Shown here: positions 1-6,934 of the stretch, piece by piece
How positions within the stretch are numbered: the stretch's first letter is position 1
Layout of the letters: each line of letters begins with the position of its first letter
Assembly: GCA_017610245.1 (NCBI GenBank)
Contig: JAFCCK010000032.1
Span: 1 to 9,085 of the forward strand
DNA: 9,085 bases
From: Candidatus Iainarchaeum sp.
GTDB lineage: Archaea; Iainarchaeota; Iainarchaeia; Iainarchaeales; GCA-2688035
Reading direction: 5' to 3'
Program-made: the position numbers and the translations under genes
The notes under the pieces: model-generated
Told to the model about the DNA's origin: nothing
What the model saw: only the letters and a program-made list of their open reading frames with translations
Databases searched by the model: none

Positions 1-1223
1 CCCAGCTCTGCGATTCCCTTTCCATCAACCAACCCAAGTGGAAGGAACTTACCAGCAAAGAGGATGCGATTGGGTTTGCAGAAAAGGTTGGCTTTCCCGT
101 ACTTGTAAGGCCAAGCTATGTTTTGTCGGGAGCTGCAATGAGCGTTGCCTTCAATGCTCGCGACCTAAGAGAGTTCCTGGATAAAGCCACTTCCCTTTCT
201 TCCGAATATCCGGTTGTAATAAGCAAGTTCATTACAGGTGCTCGCGAAATTGAAATTGATGCTGTGGCAAACAATGGAAATGTGGTGGTGTATGCAATCA
301 ATGAGCATGTGGAGAATGCCGGCGTGCATTCAGGAGATGCTACAATGGTATTTCCGCCGCAAAAAACATATATTGAAACTGTGAGAAGAATCAAGGAGGT
401 TACCTACCGGCTCTCCAAGGAGCTTTCAATCACTGGACCCTTCAACATTCAATTTATTGCGAAGGATAATGAAATAAAGGTAATCGAACTTAACCTTAGG
501 GCTTCGCGCTCTTTTCCCTTCATTTCAAAAGTTTTTGGAATTAATTTCATTGAATTGGCTACCAAAGCAATTGTTGGTAGGCATGTGCAAAGGATAGAGA
601 AGAGTGCCCTTGACCTTGATTATGTTGGAGTAAAGGCACCGCAGTTTTCTTTCAGCAGACTGAAGGGGGCCGATCCGCTGCTAGGAGTGGAGATGTCCTC
701 TACCGGCGAGGTTGCCTGCCTTGGCACTGACTTGGAGGATGCTTTCCTTAAATCGATTATTGCAACTGGTTTCATTTTGCCGAAGAAAAATATTTTGGTT
801 TCTGTGAGTGGAGATGAAAACCGCTTTGAATTGCTTGATGAAATCCGCGCCCTTGAAAGTTTAAACTTTAATCTGTTTGCCACTGACCATACCCACTCCT
901 TTCTAAAAAAGCACGGGATTAAAAGCAAGCTCATCCATAAAATCCAGGAGAAAAAAAAGCCCAATGTGATGGATTACTTCAGGAATGGAAAGCTCGATTT
1001 GGTTATAGCAATTCCGGACGAATTTGATAAGGAAGCACTGGAAGCAGAATACGACTTGAGGAGAAACGCGGTTGATTTCAGCGTTCCATTGATTACCAAC
1101 AGGCAACTGGCAAAGCTTTTGGTGAGGGCGCTTGAAAAAAAGAAGCTTGGAGATTTGCAAGTAAAGCATTGGGAAGAATACGTTGAAAACAATAATGAAA
1201 CTAGAGGGGAATTTAAAACCTAA
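1..1223 (+). CDS. carB: Carbamoyl-phosphate synthase large subunit, C-terminal part (5' truncated by window edge)
   Basis: CarB makes carbamoyl phosphate for pyrimidine and arginine synthesis. The reading frame is open from base 3 with no start, so only the last 406 residues of a protein normally about 1,070 long are present. They hold most of the second ATP-grasp domain (roughly residues 1-250) and the MGS-like regulatory domain (about 260-385). Visible ATP-grasp landmarks are VRPSYVLSGAAM, the EHVENAGVHSGDA loop and ELNLRASRSFPF, which carries the metal-binding Glu and Asn. Instead of the bacterial NPRAARTVPF pattern, the sequence has the LRASRSFPF and HPVVISKF-like forms typical of eukaryotic CAD/CPS1. 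The C-terminal RRNAVDFSVPLITNRQLAKL stretch also looks CPS1-like. The MGS domain keeps a T-x-x-T pair and the HKI lysine, but not the NT pair used by E. coli CarB for UMP, so regulation may differ. The gene converges with the surface-protein gene, and its TAA overlaps that gene's TAG. Confidence 0.96.
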   Translation, partial: QLCDSLSINQPKWKELTSKEDAIGFAEKVGFPVLVRPSYVLSGAAMSVAFNARDLREFLDKATSLSSEYPVVISKFITGAREIEIDAVANNGNVVVYAINEHVENAGVHSGDATMVFPPQKTYIETVRRIKEVTYRLSKELSITGPFNIQFIAKDNEIKVIELNLRASRSFPFISKVFGINFIELATKAIVGRHVQRIEKSALDLDYVGVKAPQFSFSRLKGADPLLGVEMSSTGEVACLGTDLEDAFLKSIIATGFILPKKNILVSVSGDENRFELLDEIRALESLNFNLFATDHTHSFLKKHGIKSKLIHKIQEKKKPNVMDYFRNGKLDLVIAIPDEFDKEALEAEYDLRRNAVDFSVPLITNRQLAKLLVRALEKKKLGDLQVKHWEEYVENNNETRGEFKT

Positions 1224-4200
1224 GCTTTGGTTTTCTTAAGAAATCTTGGCGCTAATATTATTGCCCCTATCACAGCTGCAATTATTATTACAATTGCAAT
1301 TATTTCCCAGGGGAGGGCAGCTGCCACGGCTTCTTCCACTACTTCAACAGCCCTAATTGGGGGTCCAACTTCTTCTGGTTCCTCCCTTGGCTTTTCTTCC
1401 CCTATTACGCATCCCAGCCATTGACCCCTTGCGCTACACTTCTTTGTTCCAGCTTTTCCTTCAACCAAACATTTCTCTACTGCGTTTGGACAGCAAACTG
1501 CATTTGCCAGCTCTGCTCTGCATTCACCCAAGCTGCTGCCGCAGCTATCACAGGTTTGCGTTCCTGCAAGCTCTGCACACTCTTTCCCATTTATTATCGG
1601 AGCACATGCTCTCTCTTCCCCTGCTTCGCATATCCTGCTTATGGTGCATTCAGTCCATGTCCCGTCAATACACCTTTTCTCTCCAGTGCAGCCCTCTACC
1701 AAGCATTGGGCAACTGCATTTTCCTCGCACGTTTCCTCCACTATAATCTCAACTGTGTCGCTGCTCGTTGCCCCGAACTCATCTGCCACTGTTAGCCTAA
1801 ATTCAAGAGTTCCAATGTTGCTTGCAGTAAAAGAAGCAACCGCACTTGCTGCATTTTCAATTGTTGCAGTTGGTCCAGCCACTTGCTCCCATAAAAATTG
1901 CAGGGAATCATTATCCGGGTCTGAGCTTAAGCTGCCATCCAATGTTACTGCATCGCCCAGATTAACCCTTTGGTCTAAGCCAGCGTTTGCTATTGGAGCA
2001 TTATTCTCCGCCGGACTCATCAATTTGTATATTTTTATTGGCGAACCAGCCGTTGCAACAAAAACCTTTCCACCTGCAACAGTAATGTTTCCAATGTGAA
2101 GAGTGTTTGAAATGCCTGCGCCCTCAATTCCGGGCAATTTTTCCCAGGTTTCGCCACCATCCTTTGATATTATGAGGTCTGGCACTGAAAAGCCCCTTGC
2201 TCCAAAATTGTATACTTTTACAAATAATTTGTTGTTGGCAAACTCTAACCAATCTATTTCATCGGCAATGCTGCCCTTGGTGTAAAAGTCTTTTCCATCC
2301 GCTGAGTAAAACACTTCACCTAAGCGCTCTGTTCCAATAAAAATTCCATCGCTGTCATCAACTGCAATTGCATGACCTAATCTGCCAACGCCGTGAATGT
2401 TCTTTATTTCCCCCAATTCCTCGAAATCAATTGCAGCAGCAGCACTCCAATTCAATCCAATTACCTTTTCGCTTTCTTTTCGGCTCACAAAATTATAGAG
2501 CAAGAAAATTTTGTCGGCAGCTTTGTTTTTGATAAACCTGTATGCTACAATGCCTGGCTCTTCCCCAACAGCAAAAAATTCAGCCCACTCTTCTATAGCT
2601 GGGTCATAAGCAACATAGCCCGTATTTCCAGCAATGTCTTCCGCCAACAGCAGCAAGCCATCGCTGAGAGCAACAATGTCCTTTGCAGCGTAAGGCAATT
2701 CCTTGAAAAGAGTTAATTGATTGTTTTCATACTTGTACAACCTTGCAGTTTCCTCTGCATCAGGCAAAGAAAATGAGTTCAATATGTAAATTTCCCCGTT
2801 GTTCCCTTCAATGATTTTTATTGGAGATTCTTCCCCTGCAAAAGTCCCGATTTCTTCAATTTCTTTGCCAGCCAAGAGGTAAAATTTGTTTGCAGCAACG
2901 AAAATTCCACCCTCTGTTCCCAAAATTGCCGGCTGAGTTGCCAATTCCGGTTCCTCAAATTCTTTATATAAGAGCCAATAGTCTTGCTCTGCAGCAGCAA
3001 TTTCCTTTTTAACATTTATTGTTACATTTGCGGTTGAGGTTCCACCAAAGGAGTCCGCAACACTTAGCATAAAAGAATAGGACTCTCCTACTGAACCAAC
3101 AGTAAAGCTTGGTTGGGCGCTGCTCCAGTCATCCAACTGCATTGGTTGCCCAGCCACTTGAATCCACGAATAGCTTAACGTGTCTCCCTCTGGGTCACTG
3201 CTTTGCAAACCATTTAAAGTAATTGTTTCGCCTGCTTCAACCGCTTGGCTTAACCCTGCATTTGCTACTGGCGCACTGTTATAAAACTCTGTTTTTATTA
3301 CAAATCCTTCTCTGCCCTCTGCTTCACTGTAAGCGCTGCCAGCCGCATACACTGCCTTGCTCTCTTTTTCTTCAATTAATTCATACATTGTTAGGGTTGT
3401 TTCAGGTGGCAGCGGAACAGGAAACCGCATAGCCACTCTTTTCCATCCATCTGGCGTGAATTTGTACAAGCTTTGCCCTGCCGCATACAGGTAGCCCTCA
3501 TAGCTTTTGAAAAGCTCCCAAAGGAATTCGTTTTCAACAGAAAAACCAGTGAAGGAAAAGTTGCCCCATTGCCCTGCTAAAAACTCTGATTCAAAAACAT
3601 ATGCCGTAAGCTCTTCCAGAGTGAAAACATGCCCTGCAGCGTACAGCTTGTTGTTTGCAAACTCTATGTCCGTTACCGTTGGCACTCCGGGCACTTCCCT
3701 GCATTCCCACTCTGTCGTGTTTTCTGTTCTGCATACAAAACCAAGCTGTGCATTACCCGCACTCAAACCCCTGCCGCTAGCATACAGCATTTCATCAATT
3801 ACTTTCAATGCAGAGATTATTTCTGGTGCTGCAGTAGTCGCACCAATTGAAATTGGTGAAGGCAGCACATCTGCCCATCCTGCAAGCAATTCATTGTATT
3901 CCAGTATGCTTCCATCATCCATGGCAACAATTAATTTGCCATTGAATTCAATGATGTCCGCCACCGTAACATTTTCCAGAAAAGCGAAGTGCACCTGCCA
4001 AGTATTGCCGTTGTCCTGGGAGTAAAGCAATGCTTTTTCTGTTCCAGCATACACACTGCCGTCAGCTGCTTGATAAAGCGCGTGAATCCCCCTATACTTT
4101 GCCCTGTCCCCCTCTGGCTCTGACAAAAATTTTCTCTGCCACTCCTGTTCAAATCGGTATATTACTGCTCTGCTGCCAAGAGCAGGGTCATTGCTGTTAC

Positions 4201-4390
4201 CAGCAGCCAAAAAAGAGCCGTCATTCAATTGAGCCAATGCCTCAATGCTGCCTGTCAATACCAGTCCAGTGTCTTCCCAAGCAACATGCTTTGAATCCAA
4301 ATCAAGAGCAAAAGCGGAATGCATTGCCGCAAACAGCAATACAATCAGCAAGATTGCTTTTTTCATTGCACTATGTAAGCTCAAACTCAT
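1220..4390 (-). CDS. Secreted, C-terminally anchored protein with two beta-propeller/PKD modules and a Cys-rich stalk
   Basis: This 1056-residue protein of unknown function should face the outside of the cell. Residues 10-28 are a hydrophobic signal segment ending in AFA, with probable cleavage after A28. Residues 36-368 and 465-790 each contain seven xLYAAG-like strands about 48 residues apart, suggesting two seven-bladed propellers. Asp-boxes of the S-x-D-x-G-x-T-W type lie at 124-131 and 742-749. PKD domains (N-x-P-x-A-x-A-G-L start, SSDPxxD, WxQVAG) occupy about 372-460 and 797-885. Residues 888-994 hold 16 cysteines. A hydrophobic helix at about 1027-1047 is followed by a basic tail, which places the C-terminus in the cytoplasm. 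Seven N-x-S/T sites could be glycosylated. The ATG at 4390 overlaps the aroC TGA (ATGA) and has no clear Shine-Dalgarno, so it may depend on coupling. M9 (4366) would give a more standard signal peptide. Adhesion or carbohydrate binding is possible but not shown. Confidence 0.9.
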   Translation of the reverse strand: MSLSLHSAMKKAILLIVLLFAAMHSAFALDLDSKHVAWEDTGLVLTGSIEALAQLNDGSFLAAGNSNDPALGSRAVIYRFEQEWQRKFLSEPEGDRAKYRGIHALYQAADGSVYAGTEKALLYSQDNGNTWQVHFAFLENVTVADIIEFNGKLIVAMDDGSILEYNELLAGWADVLPSPISIGATTAAPEIISALKVIDEMLYASGRGLSAGNAQLGFVCRTENTTEWECREVPGVPTVTDIEFANNKLYAAGHVFTLEELTAYVFESEFLAGQWGNFSFTGFSVENEFLWELFKSYEGYLYAAGQSLYKFTPDGWKRVAMRFPVPLPPETTLTMYELIEEKESKAVYAAGSAYSEAEGREGFVIKTEFYNSAPVANAGLSQAVEAGETITLNGLQSSDPEGDTLSYSWIQVAGQPMQLDDWSSAQPSFTVGSVGESYSFMLSVADSFGGTSTANVTINVKKEIAAAEQDYWLLYKEFEEPELATQPAILGTEGGIFVAANKFYLLAGKEIEEIGTFAGEESPIKIIEGNNGEIYILNSFSLPDAEETARLYKYENNQLTLFKELPYAAKDIVALSDGLLLLAEDIAGNTGYVAYDPAIEEWAEFFAVGEEPGIVAYRFIKNKAADKIFLLYNFVSRKESEKVIGLNWSAAAAIDFEELGEIKNIHGVGRLGHAIAVDDSDGIFIGTERLGEVFYSADGKDFYTKGSIADEIDWLEFANNKLFVKVYNFGARGFSVPDLIISKDGGETWEKLPGIEGAGISNTLHIGNITVAGGKVFVATAGSPIKIYKLMSPAENNAPIANAGLDQRVNLGDAVTLDGSLSSDPDNDSLQFLWEQVAGPTATIENAASAVASFTASNIGTLEFRLTVADEFGATSSDTVEIIVEETCEENAVAQCLVEGCTGEKRCIDGTWTECTISRICEAGEERACAPIINGKECAELAGTQTCDSCGSSLGECRAELANAVCCPNAVEKCLVEGKAGTKKCSARGQWLGCVIGEEKPREEPEEVGPPIRAVEVVEEAVAAALPWEIIAIVIIIAAVIGAIILAPRFLKKTKA
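1409..1729 (-). repeat. Cysteine-rich segment with repeated C-LVEG-x-G-x-K-C-x-W-x-C units
   Basis: This covers residues 888-994 of the surface protein. Two units match closely: CLVEGCTGEKRC ending in TWTEC (residues 896-915) and CLVEGKAGTKKC ending in QWLGC (974-994). A more diverged stretch between them (921-957) has the C-AGTQTC-C-G-x-x-x-GEC pattern. The segment sits between the second PKD domain and the membrane anchor, where a disulfide-stiffened stalk would fit. Outside it the mature protein has only C220 and C230, which are close enough to pair with each other. Confidence 0.7.
1733..4285 (-). repeat. Tandem duplication of a propeller-PKD module inside the surface protein
   Basis: Residues 36-460 (3011-4285) and 461-886 (1733-3010) form two successive modules of almost equal length, about 425 residues each. 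Each has seven regularly spaced strand motifs followed by one PKD domain. In module 1 the motifs are near residues 57, 110, 150, 200, 247, 298 and 344. In module 2 they are near 494, 531, 576, 625, 681, 720 and 774. The PKD domains are clearly alike, both with SSDP, W-x-QVAG and SVAD/TVAD-x-FG. The propeller halves have diverged much more. Assignment as propellers is inferred from motif spacing, not from a profile search. Confidence 0.6.
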
Positions 4391-5466
4391 ATTTTATTGT
4401 TTCGCTGCCTCGCTTCCTGCATCATTAAAGCATCAGCGAGAACAAGCGCTACCATGGATTCCGCAACTGGAACAATACGGGGACATATACAGGGGTCGTG
4501 CTTTCCCTCCACTTTTATTGTGCGGTTTTTTCCAGCTGTATCAACAGTCTTTTGCTTCAATGCTATGGAGGCAGTGGGTTTTACTGCTATTCTTGCAACA
4601 ATATCCTGTCCTGTGGAAATGCCGCCAAGAATCCCGCCTGCATCGTTGCTCTTGAATGAAATTTTGCCCTTTGAGGAGAACATTTCATCATTGCACTCAC
4701 TACCCTTCATCTCCGCAACAGAAAAGCCTGCCCCAATCTCAACCCCCTTAACCGCCCCAATGCTCATAAGGGCTTTTGCAAGCTCAGCGTCCAGCTTTCC
4801 GAATACAGGCTCTCCCAATCCAGTAGGAACATTTCTTGCAATTATTTCAACTATTCCACCCAAACTATTTCCCTGGGAGCGCACCTTCAAAATAGCCTTC
4901 TCCATTTTTCCTGCAGCTGTTTTATCTGGGCACCTCAAGGGATTTCGCTCAATCTCATTTTCATCAAATTTTTTTGCCTTGATGCCGTCAACCTGCTTGG
5001 TATAGGCAATAACCTTCATTCCTTTTTTTGCTAGCAGCTTTTTTGCGATTGCCCCAGCAGCAACCCTGCCAAGAGTTTCCCTGCCGGAAGCCCTGCCGCT
5101 TCCCCTGTAATCGCGAATTCCGAATTTTTTGAGGTAGGTATAGTCAGCATGGCCAGGCCTAAACAAATCCTTTATTTTCTCGTACTTGCTACTGTCCATT
5201 GCTTTGTTCCAGACAAGCATGCAGATAGGTGCACCAGTGGTTTTGCCATTGAAAATCCCACTCAGAATCTCAATCTTGTCCTCTTCCTTCCTTGGGGAGG
5301 TAATCCTGCTCTGCCCTGGCTTTCTCCTGTCCAATTCCTTTTGAATTTCGGATTCGCTGATAGGCAATCCAGCCTTTACTCCATCAATCACTACCCCTAC
5401 TGCCTTGCCGTGGGACTCCCCAAAAGTCATTATCTGGAACATTTTTCCAAAAGTATTTCCGGTCAT
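4387..5466 (-). CDS. aroC: Chorismate synthase
   Basis: AroC catalyses the last shikimate-pathway step, the anti-1,4 elimination of phosphate from EPSP to give chorismate, using reduced FMN. The 359-residue length is normal. Family signatures are intact: FGESHG at 15-20 with the conserved His19, RPGHADYTY at 103-111 with His106, RASGRET at 125-131, DAGGILGGISTG at 275-286 and GKHDPCICPR at 321-330. No fused flavin reductase is present, as in other prokaryotic (monofunctional) enzymes, so reduced FMN must come from elsewhere. The ATG at 5466 overlaps the aroE stop as ATGA. It is preceded by a strong AAGGAG at 5475-5480 with an 8-base spacer, which settles the start. Its own TGA overlaps the start of the surface-protein gene in the same way. 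Confidence 0.98.
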   Translation of the reverse strand: MTGNTFGKMFQIMTFGESHGKAVGVVIDGVKAGLPISESEIQKELDRRKPGQSRITSPRKEEDKIEILSGIFNGKTTGAPICMLVWNKAMDSSKYEKIKDLFRPGHADYTYLKKFGIRDYRGSGRASGRETLGRVAAGAIAKKLLAKKGMKVIAYTKQVDGIKAKKFDENEIERNPLRCPDKTAAGKMEKAILKVRSQGNSLGGIVEIIARNVPTGLGEPVFGKLDAELAKALMSIGAVKGVEIGAGFSVAEMKGSECNDEMFSSKGKISFKSNDAGGILGGISTGQDIVARIAVKPTASIALKQKTVDTAGKNRTIKVEGKHDPCICPRIVPVAESMVALVLADALMMQEARQRNNKI

Positions 5467-6272
5467 TTTTGAAGCTCCTTTAGCAAAACCCCTTTCATCA
5501 ATTCTCTCGGCGCTTCTTGCCCTGTCCAGAGCCTGAACTGCTCGGCTCCCTGCTCAATGAGCATTTCAATGCCGGAGATTGTTTCGCAGCCCTTTGCTTC
5601 TGCGGTTTCAACAAGCTTTGTTTTGATGGGGTTGTAAACAATATCAAAAACAAGCATGCCGGGTTTCAGAATTTTTTCATCTACTGCCATCTGGTTTGTT
5701 TTTGGATGCATTCCAACAGGTGTAGCGTTAATCAGTATATCAAAGCTTGAATCAATTTTCTCCATTGGGTTGTATGAACAGCCAACGCTTTTGGCAAGCT
5801 TCCTTGCCTTTTCAAAATCCTTGTCAAATATTGTAAGGGTTGCCTTTTCCTCCATTAAGCCGAATGCTATTGCCCTGCCTGCTCCACCAGCCCCCACCAA
5901 GGCAGTCTTTTTTCCTTTCAACTCAGTTCTCCTTTTCAGGCTTTTGATTGCGCCAATAACATCAGTGTTGTAGCCTGTGAGAAGCCCATTATTGTTTACT
6001 ACAGTGTTCACTGCCTGGATTTTTGCCGCGAGCTTATCAACCCTGTCCAAATATTTCATTACCTCAACCTTGTGCGGAATCGTTACGCTATAACCGCGGA
6101 AATCCAAAGCACGCATCGCTTCTATGGCAGCTTTAACATTCACTACATCAAATGCAACGTAAACGTAATTTAGTCCCAGCTGCTGGAATGCGGCATTGTG
6201 GATTGTAGGGCTCATACTGTGTTCCACTGGATGCCCAATTATCGCACAGACTTTTGTTTTCGCATTAATCAT
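5463..6272 (-). CDS. aroE: Shikimate 5-dehydrogenase
   Basis: AroE reduces 3-dehydroshikimate to shikimate in the cytoplasm. At 269 residues it is of ordinary AroE length. The substrate site is complete: SMS at 19-21, the TIPHK catalytic lysine K68, N89 in VNT and the catalytic D104 in YNTD. The nucleotide-binding loop GAGGAG is at 127-132, and the SGIEMLIEQGAEQF signature with Q241 is near the C-terminus. After the second strand of the Rossmann fold it has FDKD (149-152), where NADP-specific AroE usually carries N-R-T. The acidic D150 suggests a preference for NAD(H), which is an inference. The ATG at 6272 overlaps the aroD TGA as ATGA, and AGGAG lies 8 bases upstream at 6281-6285. The downstream aroC start overlaps its stop. 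Confidence 0.97.
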   Translation of the reverse strand: MINAKTKVCAIIGHPVEHSMSPTIHNAAFQQLGLNYVYVAFDVVNVKAAIEAMRALDFRGYSVTIPHKVEVMKYLDRVDKLAAKIQAVNTVVNNNGLLTGYNTDVIGAIKSLKRRTELKGKKTALVGAGGAGRAIAFGLMEEKATLTIFDKDFEKARKLAKSVGCSYNPMEKIDSSFDILINATPVGMHPKTNQMAVDEKILKPGMLVFDIVYNPIKTKLVETAEAKGCETISGIEMLIEQGAEQFRLWTGQEAPRELMKGVLLKELQK

Positions 6273-6934
6273 TTTTCCAGCTCCTCTTGCATCTCAGCGA
6301 CTGTAAGCTGGCCAGCTGCACTCTCCTTGCCCCTCCCAAGGGAAGCGAAGGTAAGAAAAGCCCCCATTTTAATAGACTCTATTCTGCTTTTTCTTCCTTT
6401 CGGTCCCATGCAGAAGGCAATAATGGGCTTGCCGAATGCTTTGGCAGCACGAATCAATGCGAATATGGTGTCATTGTCTTTTTCGTCCTTGGCGTATGTT
6501 ACAATCTTCAGCACATCAGCAGCCTCTATAGAAAGCATTGATTGAAGCAATTGTAGGAGGGAATGCAAAGGCAGAGTTTCATTAAAATCGTGGTGGGAGA
6601 GAATTATTTTTGTGTTGCCCTTCTTTTCGGCGATTTCATTTATAAATTCCTTCTCAGTGTCAAAGTCAAGGTCAATGTAGTCAGCATTGAAATCAATTGC
6701 CTTTTTTAAAAGAAACATTCTCTCTGTGCACTCTATTGAGGCACCATAATTCTTATTCCTAAAGGTAACTATTACTGGCTTTTTGCATTCCTGCAGCAGT
6801 TCTTTCAAAATTGTTTCGTTTAGCTCGCGCAGAAAATCGAGGCGGAGCTCTATTGCATCTGCTTTGCTGTTTGCTTTCCTAATATCGACCAATGCTGCTT
6901 CAACTGTTTCAGCTGTTATTGGAACGGCAATCAT
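6269..6934 (-). CDS. aroD: Type I 3-dehydroquinate dehydratase
   Basis: AroD dehydrates 3-dehydroquinate to 3-dehydroshikimate through a Schiff base on a lysine. The 221-residue length is typical of short archaeal-style type I enzymes. Active-site residues can be placed: E29 and R31 in ELRLD, the catalytic H115 in SHHDF, the Schiff-base K143 in LKIVTYA, R184 in KSR and Q209 in AAGQ. It is not the unrelated type II (AroQ) enzyme. The ATG at 6934 overlaps the aroB stop as ATGA. GAGGGG at 6941-6946 stands 6 bases upstream and supports this start. It lies directly before aroE with a second ATGA overlap, so the two successive enzymes of the pathway are probably made together. Confidence 0.97.
   Translation of the reverse strand: MIAVPITAETVEAALVDIRKANSKADAIELRLDFLRELNETILKELLQECKKPVIVTFRNKNYGASIECTERMFLLKKAIDFNADYIDLDFDTEKEFINEIAEKKGNTKIILSHHDFNETLPLHSLLQLLQSMLSIEAADVLKIVTYAKDEKDNDTIFALIRAAKAFGKPIIAFCMGPKGRKSRIESIKMGAFLTFASLGRGKESAAGQLTVAEMQEELEK

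Noticed and set aside
1232..1243. A perfect 12-base palindrome (TTTCTTAAGAAA) just past the carB stop, considered as a terminator hairpin or operator
   Set aside because: It is explained by the F-L-K-K codons of the surface protein, has no loop and is A/T-rich, so a stable hairpin is unlikely.
4364..4366. ATG at M9 as the true start of the surface protein
   Set aside because: It would give a more typical signal peptide (MKKAILL...), but no better ribosome site precedes it, and the upstream ATG repeats the ATGA overlap used at the other junctions. It remains possible.
4397..5005. A 202-codon open frame on the + strand antisense to aroC, and similar + strand frames over the surface-protein gene (for example 3507-4025 and 1641-2099)
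   Set aside because: They lie wholly opposite well-supported genes, show no recognisable motifs, and have the Ser/Pro/Leu-rich make-up expected from the reverse of coding DNA.
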